64,000 bases of DNA from Bacteroidota bacterium (GCA_017303905.1 JAFLBH010000001.1:1-64000), one strand, 5' to 3'. Positions 8,283-17,566 are shown, counted from the first letter of the stretch. Made by a program: numbers and translations. Notes: generated by a model not told the origin, from the letters alone.

Positions 8283-9686
8283 ATGCACATCGAACAAATT
8301 TATACCGGTTGCTTAGCGCAAGGTGCTTACTATATACGTTCAGAAAATGAAGCCGCCATTATTGACCCACTTCGCGAAACAAAACCTTATACTTCCCGTG
8401 CCGAAAAGGACGGCGTAAAAATTAAATATATTTTTGAAACACACTTTCATGCCGATTTTGTTAGCGGGCATGTAGATTTGGCAAAAAAAACCGGCGCTAA
8501 AATTATTTTCGGACCTAACGCTACTACTTCCTACGAAAGTTATGTTGCAAAAGATGGTGAAGAATTTAAAATTGGTAAAATCACCATTAAGGTTTTACAC
8601 ACACCCGGTCATACACTTGAGTCAAGTACATTTTTATTGTTAGATGAAAACAAAAAGCCGCATTGTATTTTTAGCGGTGATACTTTATTTATTGGTGATG
8701 TAGGCCGTCCTGATTTAGCTATTAAGAGTGATCTAACTCAGGAAGACCTTGCCGGAATGCTATTTGACAGTCTGAATACAAAAATCAAAACATTACCCGA
8801 TGACGTGATTGTTTATCCGGCACACGGAGCAGGCTCTGCATGCGGAAAAAACATGAGCAAGGAAACTTTTGATACATTAGGAAATCAGAAACAAAAAAAT
8901 TATGCCCTTGTAATAAATAACAAGCAAGATTTTATAAAAGAACTAACGACCGGCATATTACCCCCACCTCAATATTTTGCAAAAAATGCCTTTTTGAATA
9001 AAACCGGTTACGATGCTTTTGATGTAGTGATCGAAAAAGGCTACACCGCTTTAACACCTCACCAAGTAGAGGATTTTGCAAACGAGGCCAACTCTATGAT
9101 TTTGGATGTACGCAAACCTCAGGAATTTGCCGCTGGTCACATTCCTAATTCTATTTTCATAGGAATTGATGGGCAATTTGCACCATGGGTTGGTGCCTTA
9201 ATTACAGATTTAAAACAACCCATAATTCTAATTGCTCCAAGTGGACGTGAAGAGGAAATTATTACGCGATTAAGTCGTGTGGGTTACGATAATTGTTTAG
9301 GTTATTTAGACGGAGGAATTGAAGCATGGAAAAATGCGGGCAAGGAAATTTCTACCATTACATCTATCAGTGCTGAAGAATTTTCAAATCGCTTAAAAGA
9401 TAATGTTCGCGTACTGGATGTACGTAAGCCCGGAGAATATAACAACCAGCATATTGAAAATGTTCCTAATCAACCGTTAGATTATATTAACGAATGGACC
9501 AATAACTTTGATAAGAACACAGAATATTACATTCACTGCGCGGGAGGCTACCGCAGTATGATTGCAGCCTCCATTTTAAAAGCAAGAGGTTATGAACGTT
9601 TAGTAGATGTAGCCGGCGGATTTTCTGCGATACAAAAAACAAATGTGCCATTAACCTGCGAACAAACTTGCAGTAGCTCTAAATAA
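8283..9686 (+). CDS. Persulfide dioxygenase (ETHE1/CstB-like) with two rhodanese domains
   Basis: A 467-residue cytoplasmic sulfur enzyme. Residues 1-235 form a metallo-beta-lactamase fold with THFHADF, HTPGHT, the SGDTLFIGDVGRPDL signature of ETHE1-type persulfide dioxygenases, and YPAHGAG. Two rhodanese domains follow at about 255-355 and 365-460. The second has the expected active-site loop HCAGGYRS with the persulfide-carrying Cys. The first has Ser at that place (APSGRE), so it is probably structural. The arrangement resembles CstB, which turns low-molecular-weight persulfide into thiosulfate or sulfite. Translation starts at the ATG at 8283. It is followed 4 nt later by the DUF983 gene, so the two are likely cotranscribed. 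Confidence 0.88.
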   Translation: MHIEQIYTGCLAQGAYYIRSENEAAIIDPLRETKPYTSRAEKDGVKIKYIFETHFHADFVSGHVDLAKKTGAKIIFGPNATTSYESYVAKDGEEFKIGKITIKVLHTPGHTLESSTFLLLDENKKPHCIFSGDTLFIGDVGRPDLAIKSDLTQEDLAGMLFDSLNTKIKTLPDDVIVYPAHGAGSACGKNMSKETFDTLGNQKQKNYALVINNKQDFIKELTTGILPPPQYFAKNAFLNKTGYDAFDVVIEKGYTALTPHQVEDFANEANSMILDVRKPQEFAAGHIPNSIFIGIDGQFAPWVGALITDLKQPIILIAPSGREEEIITRLSRVGYDNCLGYLDGGIEAWKNAGKEISTITSISAEEFSNRLKDNVRVLDVRKPGEYNNQHIENVPNQPLDYINEWTNNFDKNTEYYIHCAGGYRSMIAASILKARGYERLVDVAGGFSAIQKTNVPLTCEQTCSSSK

Positions 9687-9690
9687 TTTT

Positions 9691-10080
9691 ATGCTAGAAG
9701 GAACCCGATTATACAGCATTCTTTTTAATAAATGCCCGCGATGTCATAAAGGACAATTTTTTAAAACAAATAATCCTTACAATTTAACGTCCTTTTCGGA
9801 AATGAATGAACATTGTCCGCATTGCGATGAAAGCTTTGTGCGGGAAACAGGCTTTTACTATGGAGCTATGTACATCAGCTACGGTTTGAACATTGGATTA
9901 GGAATAGGCATGTTCTTGCTGATGGTAGTATTATTAGATATAGACGTAGTAACTTATTTGTTTACTTTTCTAAGCGTAAGTTTAGTTTTATTTCCTTGGA
10001 TCTTCAGAAAATCGAGACTAGTTTGGATAAACTTGTTTGTTGGACACAAACCCGACACTGCTAAAAAAATCAATAGCTAA
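9691..10080 (+). CDS. DUF983 zinc-ribbon membrane protein
   Basis: A 129-residue DUF983 protein. The N-terminus has two CPxC knuckles, CPRC at residues 15-18 and CPHC near 42-45, that should bind a metal ion, followed by the family motif ETGFYYGAMYISYGLN and two transmembrane helices. The function is unknown. It lies directly downstream of the persulfide dioxygenase gene and overlaps the convergent acyltransferase gene by 11 nt. Confidence 0.85.
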   Translation: MLEGTRLYSILFNKCPRCHKGQFFKTNNPYNLTSFSEMNEHCPHCDESFVRETGFYYGAMYISYGLNIGLGIGMFLLMVVLLDIDVVTYLFTFLSVSLVLFPWIFRKSRLVWINLFVGHKPDTAKKINS

Positions 10081-11329
10081 GACTTGTTTCTTCTTTGAAT
10101 GGATTTCTTGGTATCCATTCACCCGGCTGAAGAAAATTAATAAAAGGCTTTAAAACAACTTTTGAAACTGTGTTTTGCGGACGCACATAACAGATTAAAT
10201 CTTGTGCCTTTGCGCCTATCGTACTCTTTATTTCTGCAGCGGTACGACCTAAGTTTAAACGATGCTTTTTTAATTCGATAGCCTGCTTTACAAAATGATA
10301 AAGTATGTTTTGATATAACTCATGTTCTTTGTTGAGTTCATAATCAAAACCAATATAGTGAGCTTCCAAACAACCTTCATTTAAATCAATACCCGAGCTA
10401 AATGCAACGGGAACGTTATTTAAATAAAATAAAGTGAATATGAATTTATCGCCGAATATTTGTTTGCATTCCGAGAAATAATTCACAGGTAGCTTTACTA
10501 ATTTAAATTTAGCGTGATTATAAACCTGCTCATACAGAGCGTAAATGGCTTTCTCTTGCTTTTGAATTTCTTCTAAACTGAGTTGCTTTACCTGTAAAAC
10601 CTCACCACTTTTTAATATGGATTTCGCTCTGTTTCTGTATTTTTTAGAAAACAATCCGATATAATTTTCCAGGGAATTTACCCCGGCAGGAATATCAACA
10701 ACCATATTAGGCTCCACGCTAAATTCCACAAATTTATCTGTATTAAAAAAACATTTAGGCGCACCTTTTACAGGCGCGTAAAAATCCTTCACCAGAACTG
10801 CCGAAATTTTCCCTCTCAATTTTTCACGCTTCCCAATTCTCTCAATCAACTCTTCGATGATTTTAAATTGGTGGGAAATAGACAATTTCTCTTTGAATAG
10901 AAACGCATGTTCTCCACTCACTATATTATTTCCGCAGGTTAATAAACGCATCACTACATCATCGCCGCTTTTATCGATATAATGCTCAAATAAACGGGCG
11001 CGATGCGATTTAATTTGATTTACTTTTGAATCAAGAATGTCGCCAAAAACAGAAGCTTTAAAATCTATTACCTGAAAATAAGCAATTGCAGCTGGCTTAT
11101 TGTTATGAAATAAAATAACGAAGCGTGACACAAAATTATTTGAAGGTGTGTTTTCAAGCAAGCCCAAATAATTTAAATCTAAATACAAATTTTTATTTTG
11201 TAACACTTCGTTCCAACTATCTACATCCACCTCAGATGCCAAATCATAGGTAATAAAATCGAAGTTCTTTTCAAGTTTCTCGCGCTTATAATGCGACTTT
11301 AACTTCTCTATTTGCTTACAAAAAAACAT
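10070..11329 (-). CDS. GNAT/FemAB-like acyltransferase
   Basis: A 419-residue protein with a GNAT-type fold in the C-terminal half, similar in layout to the peptidogalycan/FemAB-like acyltransferases. Supporting segments are FSKKYRNRAKSI near residue 230, FTLFYLNNVPVAFSSG near 310 and EAHYIGFDYELNKEHELYQNILYHFV, where family members recognise their substrate and acyl donor. The substrate is unknown. The start ATG at 11329 lies 33 nt downstream of the cysC stop, so the two probably form one transcript. No signal peptide is visible. Family assignment is moderate, because these proteins diverge strongly. Confidence 0.65.
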   Translation of the reverse strand: MFFCKQIEKLKSHYKREKLEKNFDFITYDLASEVDVDSWNEVLQNKNLYLDLNYLGLLENTPSNNFVSRFVILFHNNKPAAIAYFQVIDFKASVFGDILDSKVNQIKSHRARLFEHYIDKSGDDVVMRLLTCGNNIVSGEHAFLFKEKLSISHQFKIIEELIERIGKREKLRGKISAVLVKDFYAPVKGAPKCFFNTDKFVEFSVEPNMVVDIPAGVNSLENYIGLFSKKYRNRAKSILKSGEVLQVKQLSLEEIQKQEKAIYALYEQVYNHAKFKLVKLPVNYFSECKQIFGDKFIFTLFYLNNVPVAFSSGIDLNEGCLEAHYIGFDYELNKEHELYQNILYHFVKQAIELKKHRLNLGRTAAEIKSTIGAKAQDLICYVRPQNTVSKVVLKPFINFLQPGEWIPRNPFKEETSLSY

Positions 11330-11362
11330 GTTGGAATGATAAAGTTACCAAGTACAGAGGAA

Positions 11363-11893
11363 CTATTTAGTTAAATTTCTTAAAAAAGCGTAAAGCGCCT
11401 CAACACTCTGAGCCTCTGTTTGATTAGATGTGTCAATTGTTAAATCGGCCGACTTTGGTGTATCAAAGGGAGCAGAAATTCCGGTAAAATGTGGTATATC
11501 GCCTTTTAAGGCTTTCTTGTATAATCCTTTTACATCGCGCTCTTTACACACATCCAGTGAGGTTGAAATATGAATCAATTTAAAATGATTCCCCAATACA
11601 TTACGTGCAATATCCCTCAAATTTTCGGTGGGTGTAATGAGACTGCATATCACCACAAAATTGTTATTCAACAATAGTTTTGATACCTCTGCCGTACGAC
11701 GTATATTTTCTAATCTATCTTCCTCCGTAAAACCCAAATTGGAGTTAATCCCGCTTCGTAACACATCTCCATCCAACACTTCACACAAAATTCCTTCACT
11801 CTGTAAACGCTTCTCGAGGGCATAGGCAATAGTTGATTTTCCGGCACCCGAAAGGCCCGTCATCCATAATACAATTGGTTTTACCGGCTGCAT
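11363..11893 (-). CDS. cysC: Adenylylsulfate (APS) kinase
   Basis: A 176-residue CysC that phosphorylates adenosine 5'-phosphosulfate to PAPS using ATP. Walker A is GLSGAGKST at about residues 13-21. DGDVLRSGIN, GFTEEDRLENIRR and the FTGISAPFD loop are typical APS-binding segments. Its length matches bacterial stand-alone CysC. No sulfate adenylyltransferase (cysDN), PAPS reductase or sulfotransferase gene is present within this window, so whether PAPS is used for assimilation or for sulfation cannot be decided here. It is divergent from deoC, and the acyltransferase gene follows it. Confidence 0.92.
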   Translation of the reverse strand: MQPVKPIVLWMTGLSGAGKSTIAYALEKRLQSEGILCEVLDGDVLRSGINSNLGFTEEDRLENIRRTAEVSKLLLNNNFVVICSLITPTENLRDIARNVLGNHFKLIHISTSLDVCKERDVKGLYKKALKGDIPHFTGISAPFDTPKSADLTIDTSNQTEAQSVEALYAFLRNLTK

Positions 11894-11960
11894 AATTATT
11901 CAATAAATTTAAGCTTATACAAGCAAAAAAAGAATTATTTTTATAGTGAATTGAACAAAA

Positions 11961-12851
11961 ATGGACTTTAACAACTCTCCAAAAATAGATCAGGTCGGAA
12001 TTGAAGAAAGAGTGGCTCGCTTTAATACCAGAAGCATAAAAAAACAAAGTAAAGTACAAGCGCTCAAACTGGCTTTGAACATGATTGACCTCACTACACT
12101 GGAAGGTAAAGATACAGAGGGGAAAGTGATTCAAATGTGTTATAAAGCCATGCACCCGGCAGATGATTTGAAAGATTTACCTACTGTTGCGGCGGTGTGC
12201 GTTTACCCGAATTTTGTAAAAACAGCAAAAAAAGCATTAGGAAATTCAGGCGTTAAGGTGGCTTCAGTGGCAACTGCCTTCCCAAGCGGAAATTCAACGC
12301 TTGACATCAAGTTGAGTGATACAAAACTAGCCGTAGATGATGGCGCTGATGAAGTTGATATGGTGATTAGTCGCGGTGAATTTTTAAAAGGGAATTACAA
12401 TTTTGTATATGATGAAATTGCTGCCATTAAAAACGCTTGCGGTAAAGCTCGACTGAAAGTAATTTTAGAAACCGGCGAACTTTCTACATTAGATAATGTA
12501 CGTAAGGCCTCCGACATTGCTATTGCAGCCGGCGCCGATTTCATCAAAACTTCTACCGGAAAAATTCAGCCTGCAGCTACCATGCCAGTAACGCTAGTGA
12601 TGTTACAGGCCATCAATGATCATTATCTAAAAACAGGACAAATGATTGGCATGAAACCTGCCGGTGGAATTTCTACAGCAAAAGTAGCTCTGCAATATTT
12701 AGTGATGGTTCATGAAACATTAGGAAACAAATGGCTGAATAATGAATGGTTTCGTTTTGGAGCCAGCAGCTTAGCAAATGATATTATTTTACAATTGGGT
12801 AAAGAGCAAAAAGGAGTGTATTACAGTAAAGACTATATCAGCAACGATTAA
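11961..12851 (+). CDS. deoC: Deoxyribose-phosphate aldolase
   Basis: A 296-residue class I aldolase that splits 2-deoxyribose 5-phosphate into acetaldehyde and glyceraldehyde 3-phosphate. The Schiff-base lysine is in FIKTSTGK, and the second conserved lysine is in MKPAGGIS; DEVDMVISRGEF and KVILETGEL are also characteristic. It is longer than the ~220-residue E. coli-type short form because of an N-terminal extension. The aldehyde dehydrogenase gene starts 37 nt downstream, which suggests that the acetaldehyde formed is oxidised at once. Confidence 0.95.
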   Translation: MDFNNSPKIDQVGIEERVARFNTRSIKKQSKVQALKLALNMIDLTTLEGKDTEGKVIQMCYKAMHPADDLKDLPTVAAVCVYPNFVKTAKKALGNSGVKVASVATAFPSGNSTLDIKLSDTKLAVDDGADEVDMVISRGEFLKGNYNFVYDEIAAIKNACGKARLKVILETGELSTLDNVRKASDIAIAAGADFIKTSTGKIQPAATMPVTLVMLQAINDHYLKTGQMIGMKPAGGISTAKVALQYLVMVHETLGNKWLNNEWFRFGASSLANDIILQLGKEQKGVYYSKDYISND

Positions 12852-12888
12852 TTAATGATCACTCTTCCTTTACCAGAAAATTAACGAC

Positions 12889-14352
12889 ATGACTAAAGAA
12901 AATAAAACTGAATTCTTCACCGACTGGACTTACGCTCCGTCGCCGGAAAGTACAGATCATATTAAACTGAATAAGCAATACGATTTATTCATCAATGGCA
13001 AGTTTGTAAAATCAAACAGTAAAAAATATTTTTCTACAATTAATCCTGCTACCGAAGAGAAATTAGCAGAAGTAGCTTTGGCTGACGAGAAAGATGTAGA
13101 TGCGGCAGTTAATGCGGCAAAAAATGCTTACGATAAGGTTTGGAAAAAAATGCCGGCCGCTGAACGCGGAAAATATATTTTCAGAATTGCTCGATTATTA
13201 CAAGAGCGCGCACGTGAGTTTGCAGTAATTGAATCTTTAAATGGAGGTAAACCTATTCGTGAAAGCCGCGATGTGGATGTTCCATTGGCTGCAAATCATT
13301 TATTTTATTACGCAGGTTGGGCCGATAAATTAGAATATGCATTCCCCAATAAAAAACCGCAATCTTTAGGTGTCGCCGGACAAATTATTCCTTGGAATTT
13401 TCCTTTATTAATGGCCGCGTGGAAAATTGCGCCGGCTTTAGCTACAGGAAATACAGTGGTTTTAAAACCGGCAGAAACAACACCGCTAACTGCACTTAAA
13501 TTAGCCGAATTAATTCGTGACAGCGGATTACCGGACGGTGTGGTGAATATTGTAACCGGATTTGGAAACACCGGCGCCGCCATTGTAAATCACCCTAAAG
13601 TAAATAAGATTGCCTTTACCGGAAGTACGGATGTTGGAAAAATAATTCAGAAATCAATTGCGGGTACCAATAAAAAAGTTACTCTCGAATTAGGCGGTAA
13701 AGCAGCGAATATTATTTTTGATGATGCGCCCATCGATCAGGCGGTTGAAGGAATCATTAATGGCATTTTCTTTAATCAAGGGCATGTATGCTGCGCAGGT
13801 TCACGTTTGTTTGTACAAGAAAATGTGGCTGACGTGGTAATTGCAAAACTGAAACAACGTCTTGAAACTTTAATTGTAGGAAATCCTCTTGATAAAAACA
13901 CGGATATTGGAGCCATTAATTCACGCGAACAATTACAAAAAATTAATGATTACATAAAAATTGGAATTGACGAAGGTGCGGAAATGTATCAGAGTTCATG
14001 CAACATTCCTTCAAAAGGATTTTTCTGTAAGCCTACACTCTTTCTTCATACATCGCAATCACACCGTATCGTTCAGGAAGAAATCTTTGGTCCGGTTTTA
14101 GCTATTCAAACTTTCCGTACGATTGAAGAAGTGATTGAAAAAGCGAATAACATTCCTTATGGTTTAAGCGCAGGCGTTTGGACCGATAAAGGTTCTAAAA
14201 TATTTAATCTCACCACAAAATTACGTGCAGGTGTTGTGTGGGCGAATACGTATAACAAGTTTGATCCGGCCTCACCATTTGGTGGTTATAAGGAAAGTGG
14301 TTTTGGAAGAGAAGGCGGCTTGCATGGTTTAATGCCTTATTTGCAGTTTTAA
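12889..14352 (+). CDS. NAD(P)-dependent aldehyde dehydrogenase
   Basis: A 487-residue ALDH superfamily enzyme. The coenzyme-binding segment is GQIIPWNFPLLMAAWKIAPAL followed by KPAETTPLTAL; GSTDVGK closes the Rossmann domain. The general-base Glu is in TLELGGKAANI, and the nucleophilic Cys is in QGHVCCAGSR. The C-terminus has EIFGPVLAI and the SPFGGYKESGFGREGG loop. Position directly after deoC suggests that it oxidises acetaldehyde in deoxynucleoside catabolism. The next gene, holA, follows after only 3 nt. Confidence 0.92.
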   Translation: MTKENKTEFFTDWTYAPSPESTDHIKLNKQYDLFINGKFVKSNSKKYFSTINPATEEKLAEVALADEKDVDAAVNAAKNAYDKVWKKMPAAERGKYIFRIARLLQERAREFAVIESLNGGKPIRESRDVDVPLAANHLFYYAGWADKLEYAFPNKKPQSLGVAGQIIPWNFPLLMAAWKIAPALATGNTVVLKPAETTPLTALKLAELIRDSGLPDGVVNIVTGFGNTGAAIVNHPKVNKIAFTGSTDVGKIIQKSIAGTNKKVTLELGGKAANIIFDDAPIDQAVEGIINGIFFNQGHVCCAGSRLFVQENVADVVIAKLKQRLETLIVGNPLDKNTDIGAINSREQLQKINDYIKIGIDEGAEMYQSSCNIPSKGFFCKPTLFLHTSQSHRIVQEEIFGPVLAIQTFRTIEEVIEKANNIPYGLSAGVWTDKGSKIFNLTTKLRAGVVWANTYNKFDPASPFGGYKESGFGREGGLHGLMPYLQF

Positions 14353-14355
14353 ATT

Positions 14356-15423
14356 ATGTCGAAGGAATTTAATCAGGTTATGTTGGATATAAATCGCAGG
14401 TTATTTAAACCTGTGTATTTTCTTTGCGGAGAAGAGCCTTTTTATATTGACCAAATTTCAGACAAGCTTGAAAAAACAGTTTTAGATGAAGGTGAAAGAG
14501 AATTCAATCAGACTGTTGTATATGGAAAAGATACGGATTTAGCTTCTATATTATCGCTTGCGAAACAATTCCCCATGATGAGCGAATATCAAGTGGTGAT
14601 TGTAAAGGAAGCACAAAACATTAAAGAATTAAATAAGAGTGCCGGCGACGATGAAGATGAAGGAAAATCATCCGCATCCAAATCAAATGCCGCAGCTCAA
14701 TTTTTGCACTATGTTCAAAATCCGCAACCAACTACTATTTTAGTTTTTTGTTACAAGTATAAAACATTAGATAAACGTAGTGCCATCGCAAAGGCTATTC
14801 AGAAAAATGCCGTCTATTTAGAATTCAAACCACTTTACGACAACCAACTTCCCGACTGGATTAATTCACATATTAAAGAAAAAAAATACAGCATTAATCC
14901 GAAAGCTACTTTTTTATTGGCAGAATCACTTGGTAATGATTTATCGAAAATTGTCAATGAAATAGAAAAGCTCACCATCAATTTAAAAGAAGGCGGTGAA
15001 ATTACTGCCGAAATGGTGCAGGATAATATCGGCATTAGTAAAGAGTATAACATCTTTGAATTTCAAGATGCTTTAGCGAAGAAAGATATTTTAAAAGCTA
15101 ATCGTATCATTAATTATTTTGCGTCCAATGAAAAAGAGCATCATCCGGTTATGATTCTTGGTTCATTGTATGGTTACTTCACTAAAATTTTACGCTATCA
15201 TTTCTTAGCCGATAAAAGCAAATTTGCCGCGGCACAAGCTTTGGGTGTAAATCCATTCTTTGTTGACGGCTACGCAAAAGCTGCTGCTAATTATAATACC
15301 GGAAAATTAAAAACGATTTTCACTCTTTTAAAAGAATGTGATTTAAAAACCAAAGGTGTTAACAATGGCGGGACCTCCAATGGCGAATTATTGAAAGAAT
15401 TAGTTTTTAGAATTCTACACTAG
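14356..15423 (+). CDS. holA: DNA polymerase III subunit delta
   Basis: A 355-residue HolA, the delta subunit of the clamp loader. It has the N-terminal PVYFLCGEEPFYIDQIS start, a central AAA+-like region without a functional P-loop, and the conserved LAESLGNDLSKIVNEIEKL segment followed by an all-alpha collar domain ending in NGELLKELVFRIL. It opens the sliding clamp together with delta' and tau/gamma. It is transcribed with deoC-ALDH and overlaps the convergent protease gene by 4 nt. A short insertion rich in Lys, Ser, Asp and Glu (about residues 95-115) lies between strands. Confidence 0.92.
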   Translation: MSKEFNQVMLDINRRLFKPVYFLCGEEPFYIDQISDKLEKTVLDEGEREFNQTVVYGKDTDLASILSLAKQFPMMSEYQVVIVKEAQNIKELNKSAGDDEDEGKSSASKSNAAAQFLHYVQNPQPTTILVFCYKYKTLDKRSAIAKAIQKNAVYLEFKPLYDNQLPDWINSHIKEKKYSINPKATFLLAESLGNDLSKIVNEIEKLTINLKEGGEITAEMVQDNIGISKEYNIFEFQDALAKKDILKANRIINYFASNEKEHHPVMILGSLYGYFTKILRYHFLADKSKFAAAQALGVNPFFVDGYAKAAANYNTGKLKTIFTLLKECDLKTKGVNNGGTSNGELLKELVFRILH

Positions 15424-17111
15424 AATTTTTTACGCGGATTAAACGGACGAGTTGCTTTCTCTTTTAACGTTAGAATGCCCTTATACTTTCCTTCATTACT
15501 CAATAATTCCTGCGCGGCTTTCAATTCAATATCTGTTTTCATGTTATGTTCTATGCGGCCATTCATATAAAAATAACGCGAAATAATTTCCTCTTCTAAA
15601 TATTGTTTGATCTCAGATTTAAATTTACTTAAGTCGTCCTTTTTATCGGCTTGCATTTTTGCCACTAAAGCATCATAATCGGATTTGATATTTTGATAAT
15701 AGCTTTCTTCTTCCGATTGCTTTTTTAATTCTTCCAAAGCCCGCTCACTGTCGGTTTTATAACTCACATCTTTATCTTTTAAATAGTCTACAAACGAAGC
15801 ATATTCCTGATCGCTAAGTTGAAAATCCTTCACCGAATTAATTTTCCCATGATTTAACACATATTGAGTTGCATAATTAAAAAAGTGATTCTTATTGATT
15901 AAGGTCAATGTGATATGATTCAATTTTTGCTGTTCCATAATAACATCCGGCATAATTCCTGCGCCATCGTACACAATCCGTCCGCCTTTTGTTTTAAATG
16001 CAGTGATTAAGGAATCAGGCACTTTTTCTACGCGACCATCTTCATCCTTGTGTGTATAATCCAAAGCTTGAATACATCTTCCGCTCGGAATGTAATACTT
16101 AGCTACCGTTACCTTCAGCTTTGCATTATAGGTTAAATCGCGGGTCTGCTGAACCAATCCTTTTCCAAATGAACGCTGACCAACAATGGCAGCACGATCT
16201 AAATCTTGTAAGGCGCCGGCTACAATTTCAGCTGCAGAAGCTGAGTTCTCATCTATCAAAACAACAAGTGGCATGATTGTATCTACAGGAGGATTAACGG
16301 AAATATAGGTTTTATCCCAATCAGACACTTTACCTTTTGTAGAAACAACTTCGCGACCCTTATCGACAAATAAATTCACAATATTCACAGCTTCCAGCAT
16401 TAAGCCGCCGGGGTTACCACGCATATCAAGAATTAATGATTTACAATTTCTTTCTTTTAATTTAGTGAGAGCGTCTTTCACCATAACGCTGCAATTTTCG
16501 GTGAACTGAATTAATTTAATATAGCCCGTTTTATTATCAATCATTCCTGAATAAGGAACAGGTTTAAGTTTAATCTCTTCACGCATTAAATTAATTTCCA
16601 CCGGTGAAGTTTGCCCCGGATGAATAACTTTAATTTTAAGTGGTGATCCGGCCTGCCCTTTTAAGAGCGGACTTACATCATCTGACTTTTTACCCTTTAC
16701 ATTTTGTCCGTTGATTTCAACTATTTCATCACCGGCAATTACTCCGTTACGCTGTGCTGAAAAACCTTCGTATATATCGTAAATCATGATTTTACCATCT
16801 ACATCACCTACCCGCGCTCCTACTCCACCGTATTCACCGGTAGTCATAATCATGAAGTCCTCTAAATCATTCTCTGTAATATAATTGGTGTAAGGATCCA
16901 GCGACTCAAGCATCCCGTCAATTGCAGTCTTCATTAATTGACCGGGTTTTGTCTCATCTACATAGGATTCGTTAAGAACACGATAAAGGTTATTAAAAAT
17001 ATCGAGGTTCTTCGATACTTCAAACAAATCGGTTTTAATAAAGCCCAACGATAATACACCTACGATTGCAAAAACAAGGATGTAACGCTTTTTATTGACT
17101 GATGACTGCAT
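15420..17111 (-). CDS. S41 family C-terminal processing protease (CtpA-like)
   Basis: A 563-residue periplasmic serine protease anchored by an N-terminal hydrophobic segment (about residues 9-26). A PDZ domain spans about 85-165 (GEYGGVGARV, GVIAGDEIVEINGQ). The protease core follows, with LILDMRGNPGG, the nucleophile region NSASAAEIVAG and the lysine of SFGKGLVQ, giving the Ser/Lys dyad of the family. The C-terminal ~170 residues form a charged, mostly helical extension typical of Bacteroidota homologues. It follows rnpA on the same strand, a gene order often seen in this phylum. Confidence 0.92.
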   Translation of the reverse strand: MQSSVNKKRYILVFAIVGVLSLGFIKTDLFEVSKNLDIFNNLYRVLNESYVDETKPGQLMKTAIDGMLESLDPYTNYITENDLEDFMIMTTGEYGGVGARVGDVDGKIMIYDIYEGFSAQRNGVIAGDEIVEINGQNVKGKKSDDVSPLLKGQAGSPLKIKVIHPGQTSPVEINLMREEIKLKPVPYSGMIDNKTGYIKLIQFTENCSVMVKDALTKLKERNCKSLILDMRGNPGGLMLEAVNIVNLFVDKGREVVSTKGKVSDWDKTYISVNPPVDTIMPLVVLIDENSASAAEIVAGALQDLDRAAIVGQRSFGKGLVQQTRDLTYNAKLKVTVAKYYIPSGRCIQALDYTHKDEDGRVEKVPDSLITAFKTKGGRIVYDGAGIMPDVIMEQQKLNHITLTLINKNHFFNYATQYVLNHGKINSVKDFQLSDQEYASFVDYLKDKDVSYKTDSERALEELKKQSEEESYYQNIKSDYDALVAKMQADKKDDLSKFKSEIKQYLEEEIISRYFYMNGRIEHNMKTDIELKAAQELLSNEGKYKGILTLKEKATRPFNPRKKF

Positions 17112-17182
17112 GCCTATCTAATTATATAATTAAAATTACATATTATTTAAGCAATACTAACACCGCTCGTGTAAAATTATGG

Positions 17183-17545
17183 CTATAGATTTGTTAATAG
17201 CTTTTGTATGGCCTTATAAATAGCATCATAGGGCTGAGCCTCGTTACCTATGTAAATAAAAGCAAGATGGAGTGCGCCCTCTTGAGTGCGACCTTCATAA
17301 AAAGTAGTTTTCTGTAAACGATATGCCTCCCGCATGCGACGCTTTAACTTATTACGTCGATGCGCATCTCTGAATTTCTTTTTTGGTGCCACAAACATGG
17401 CCTTGGTTTGAGGATTTGGGTCATCAGGAAAAGCAACATAAATGAGCTTTACAGGATAGGCTGATTTAGATTTTCCCTCCTTAAACAAATACTCGATTTG
17501 CTTTTTACTGCAGAGTCTTTCGTGCTTATGAAATGAATTAGCCAG
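17183..17545 (-). CDS. rnpA: Ribonuclease P protein component, non-AUG start
   Basis: RnpA binds the RNase P RNA and helps mature the 5' ends of tRNAs. The family signature is FRDAHRRNKLKRRMREAYR, and the N-terminal helix ERLCSKKQIEYLFKEGKS is conserved in Bacteroidota. There is no ATG, GTG or TTG upstream of that helix: reading back in frame reaches TAA at 17557-17555 with only CTG (17545) as a near-cognate start. An internal TTG at 17488 would remove the conserved helix. I therefore place the start at CTG 17545, giving 120 residues, a normal family length. An A-rich leader precedes it and a TATATTTA box lies at 17559-17566. Confidence 0.85.
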   Translation of the reverse strand: MANSFHKHERLCSKKQIEYLFKEGKSKSAYPVKLIYVAFPDDPNPQTKAMFVAPKKKFRDAHRRNKLKRRMREAYRLQKTTFYEGRTQEGALHLAFIYIGNEAQPYDAIYKAIQKLLTNL

Positions 17546-17558
17546 TTTGTTTTTTTAG

Positions 17559-17566
17559 TAAATATA
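17559..17566 (-). promoter_or_regulatory. Putative -7 box (TATATTTA) for rnpA
   Basis: On the minus strand TATATTTA lies 13 nt before the proposed CTG start of rnpA, leaving an A-rich leader of about 11 nt. It matches TAnnTTTG except for the last base. I found no clear -33 TTG. Confidence 0.35.

Noticed and set aside
17546-17557. A-run (AAAAAAAC) that could act as a -1 frameshift site feeding into rnpA
   Set aside because: The upstream frame has no conserved protein and no sensible start close by; simple CTG initiation needs fewer assumptions.
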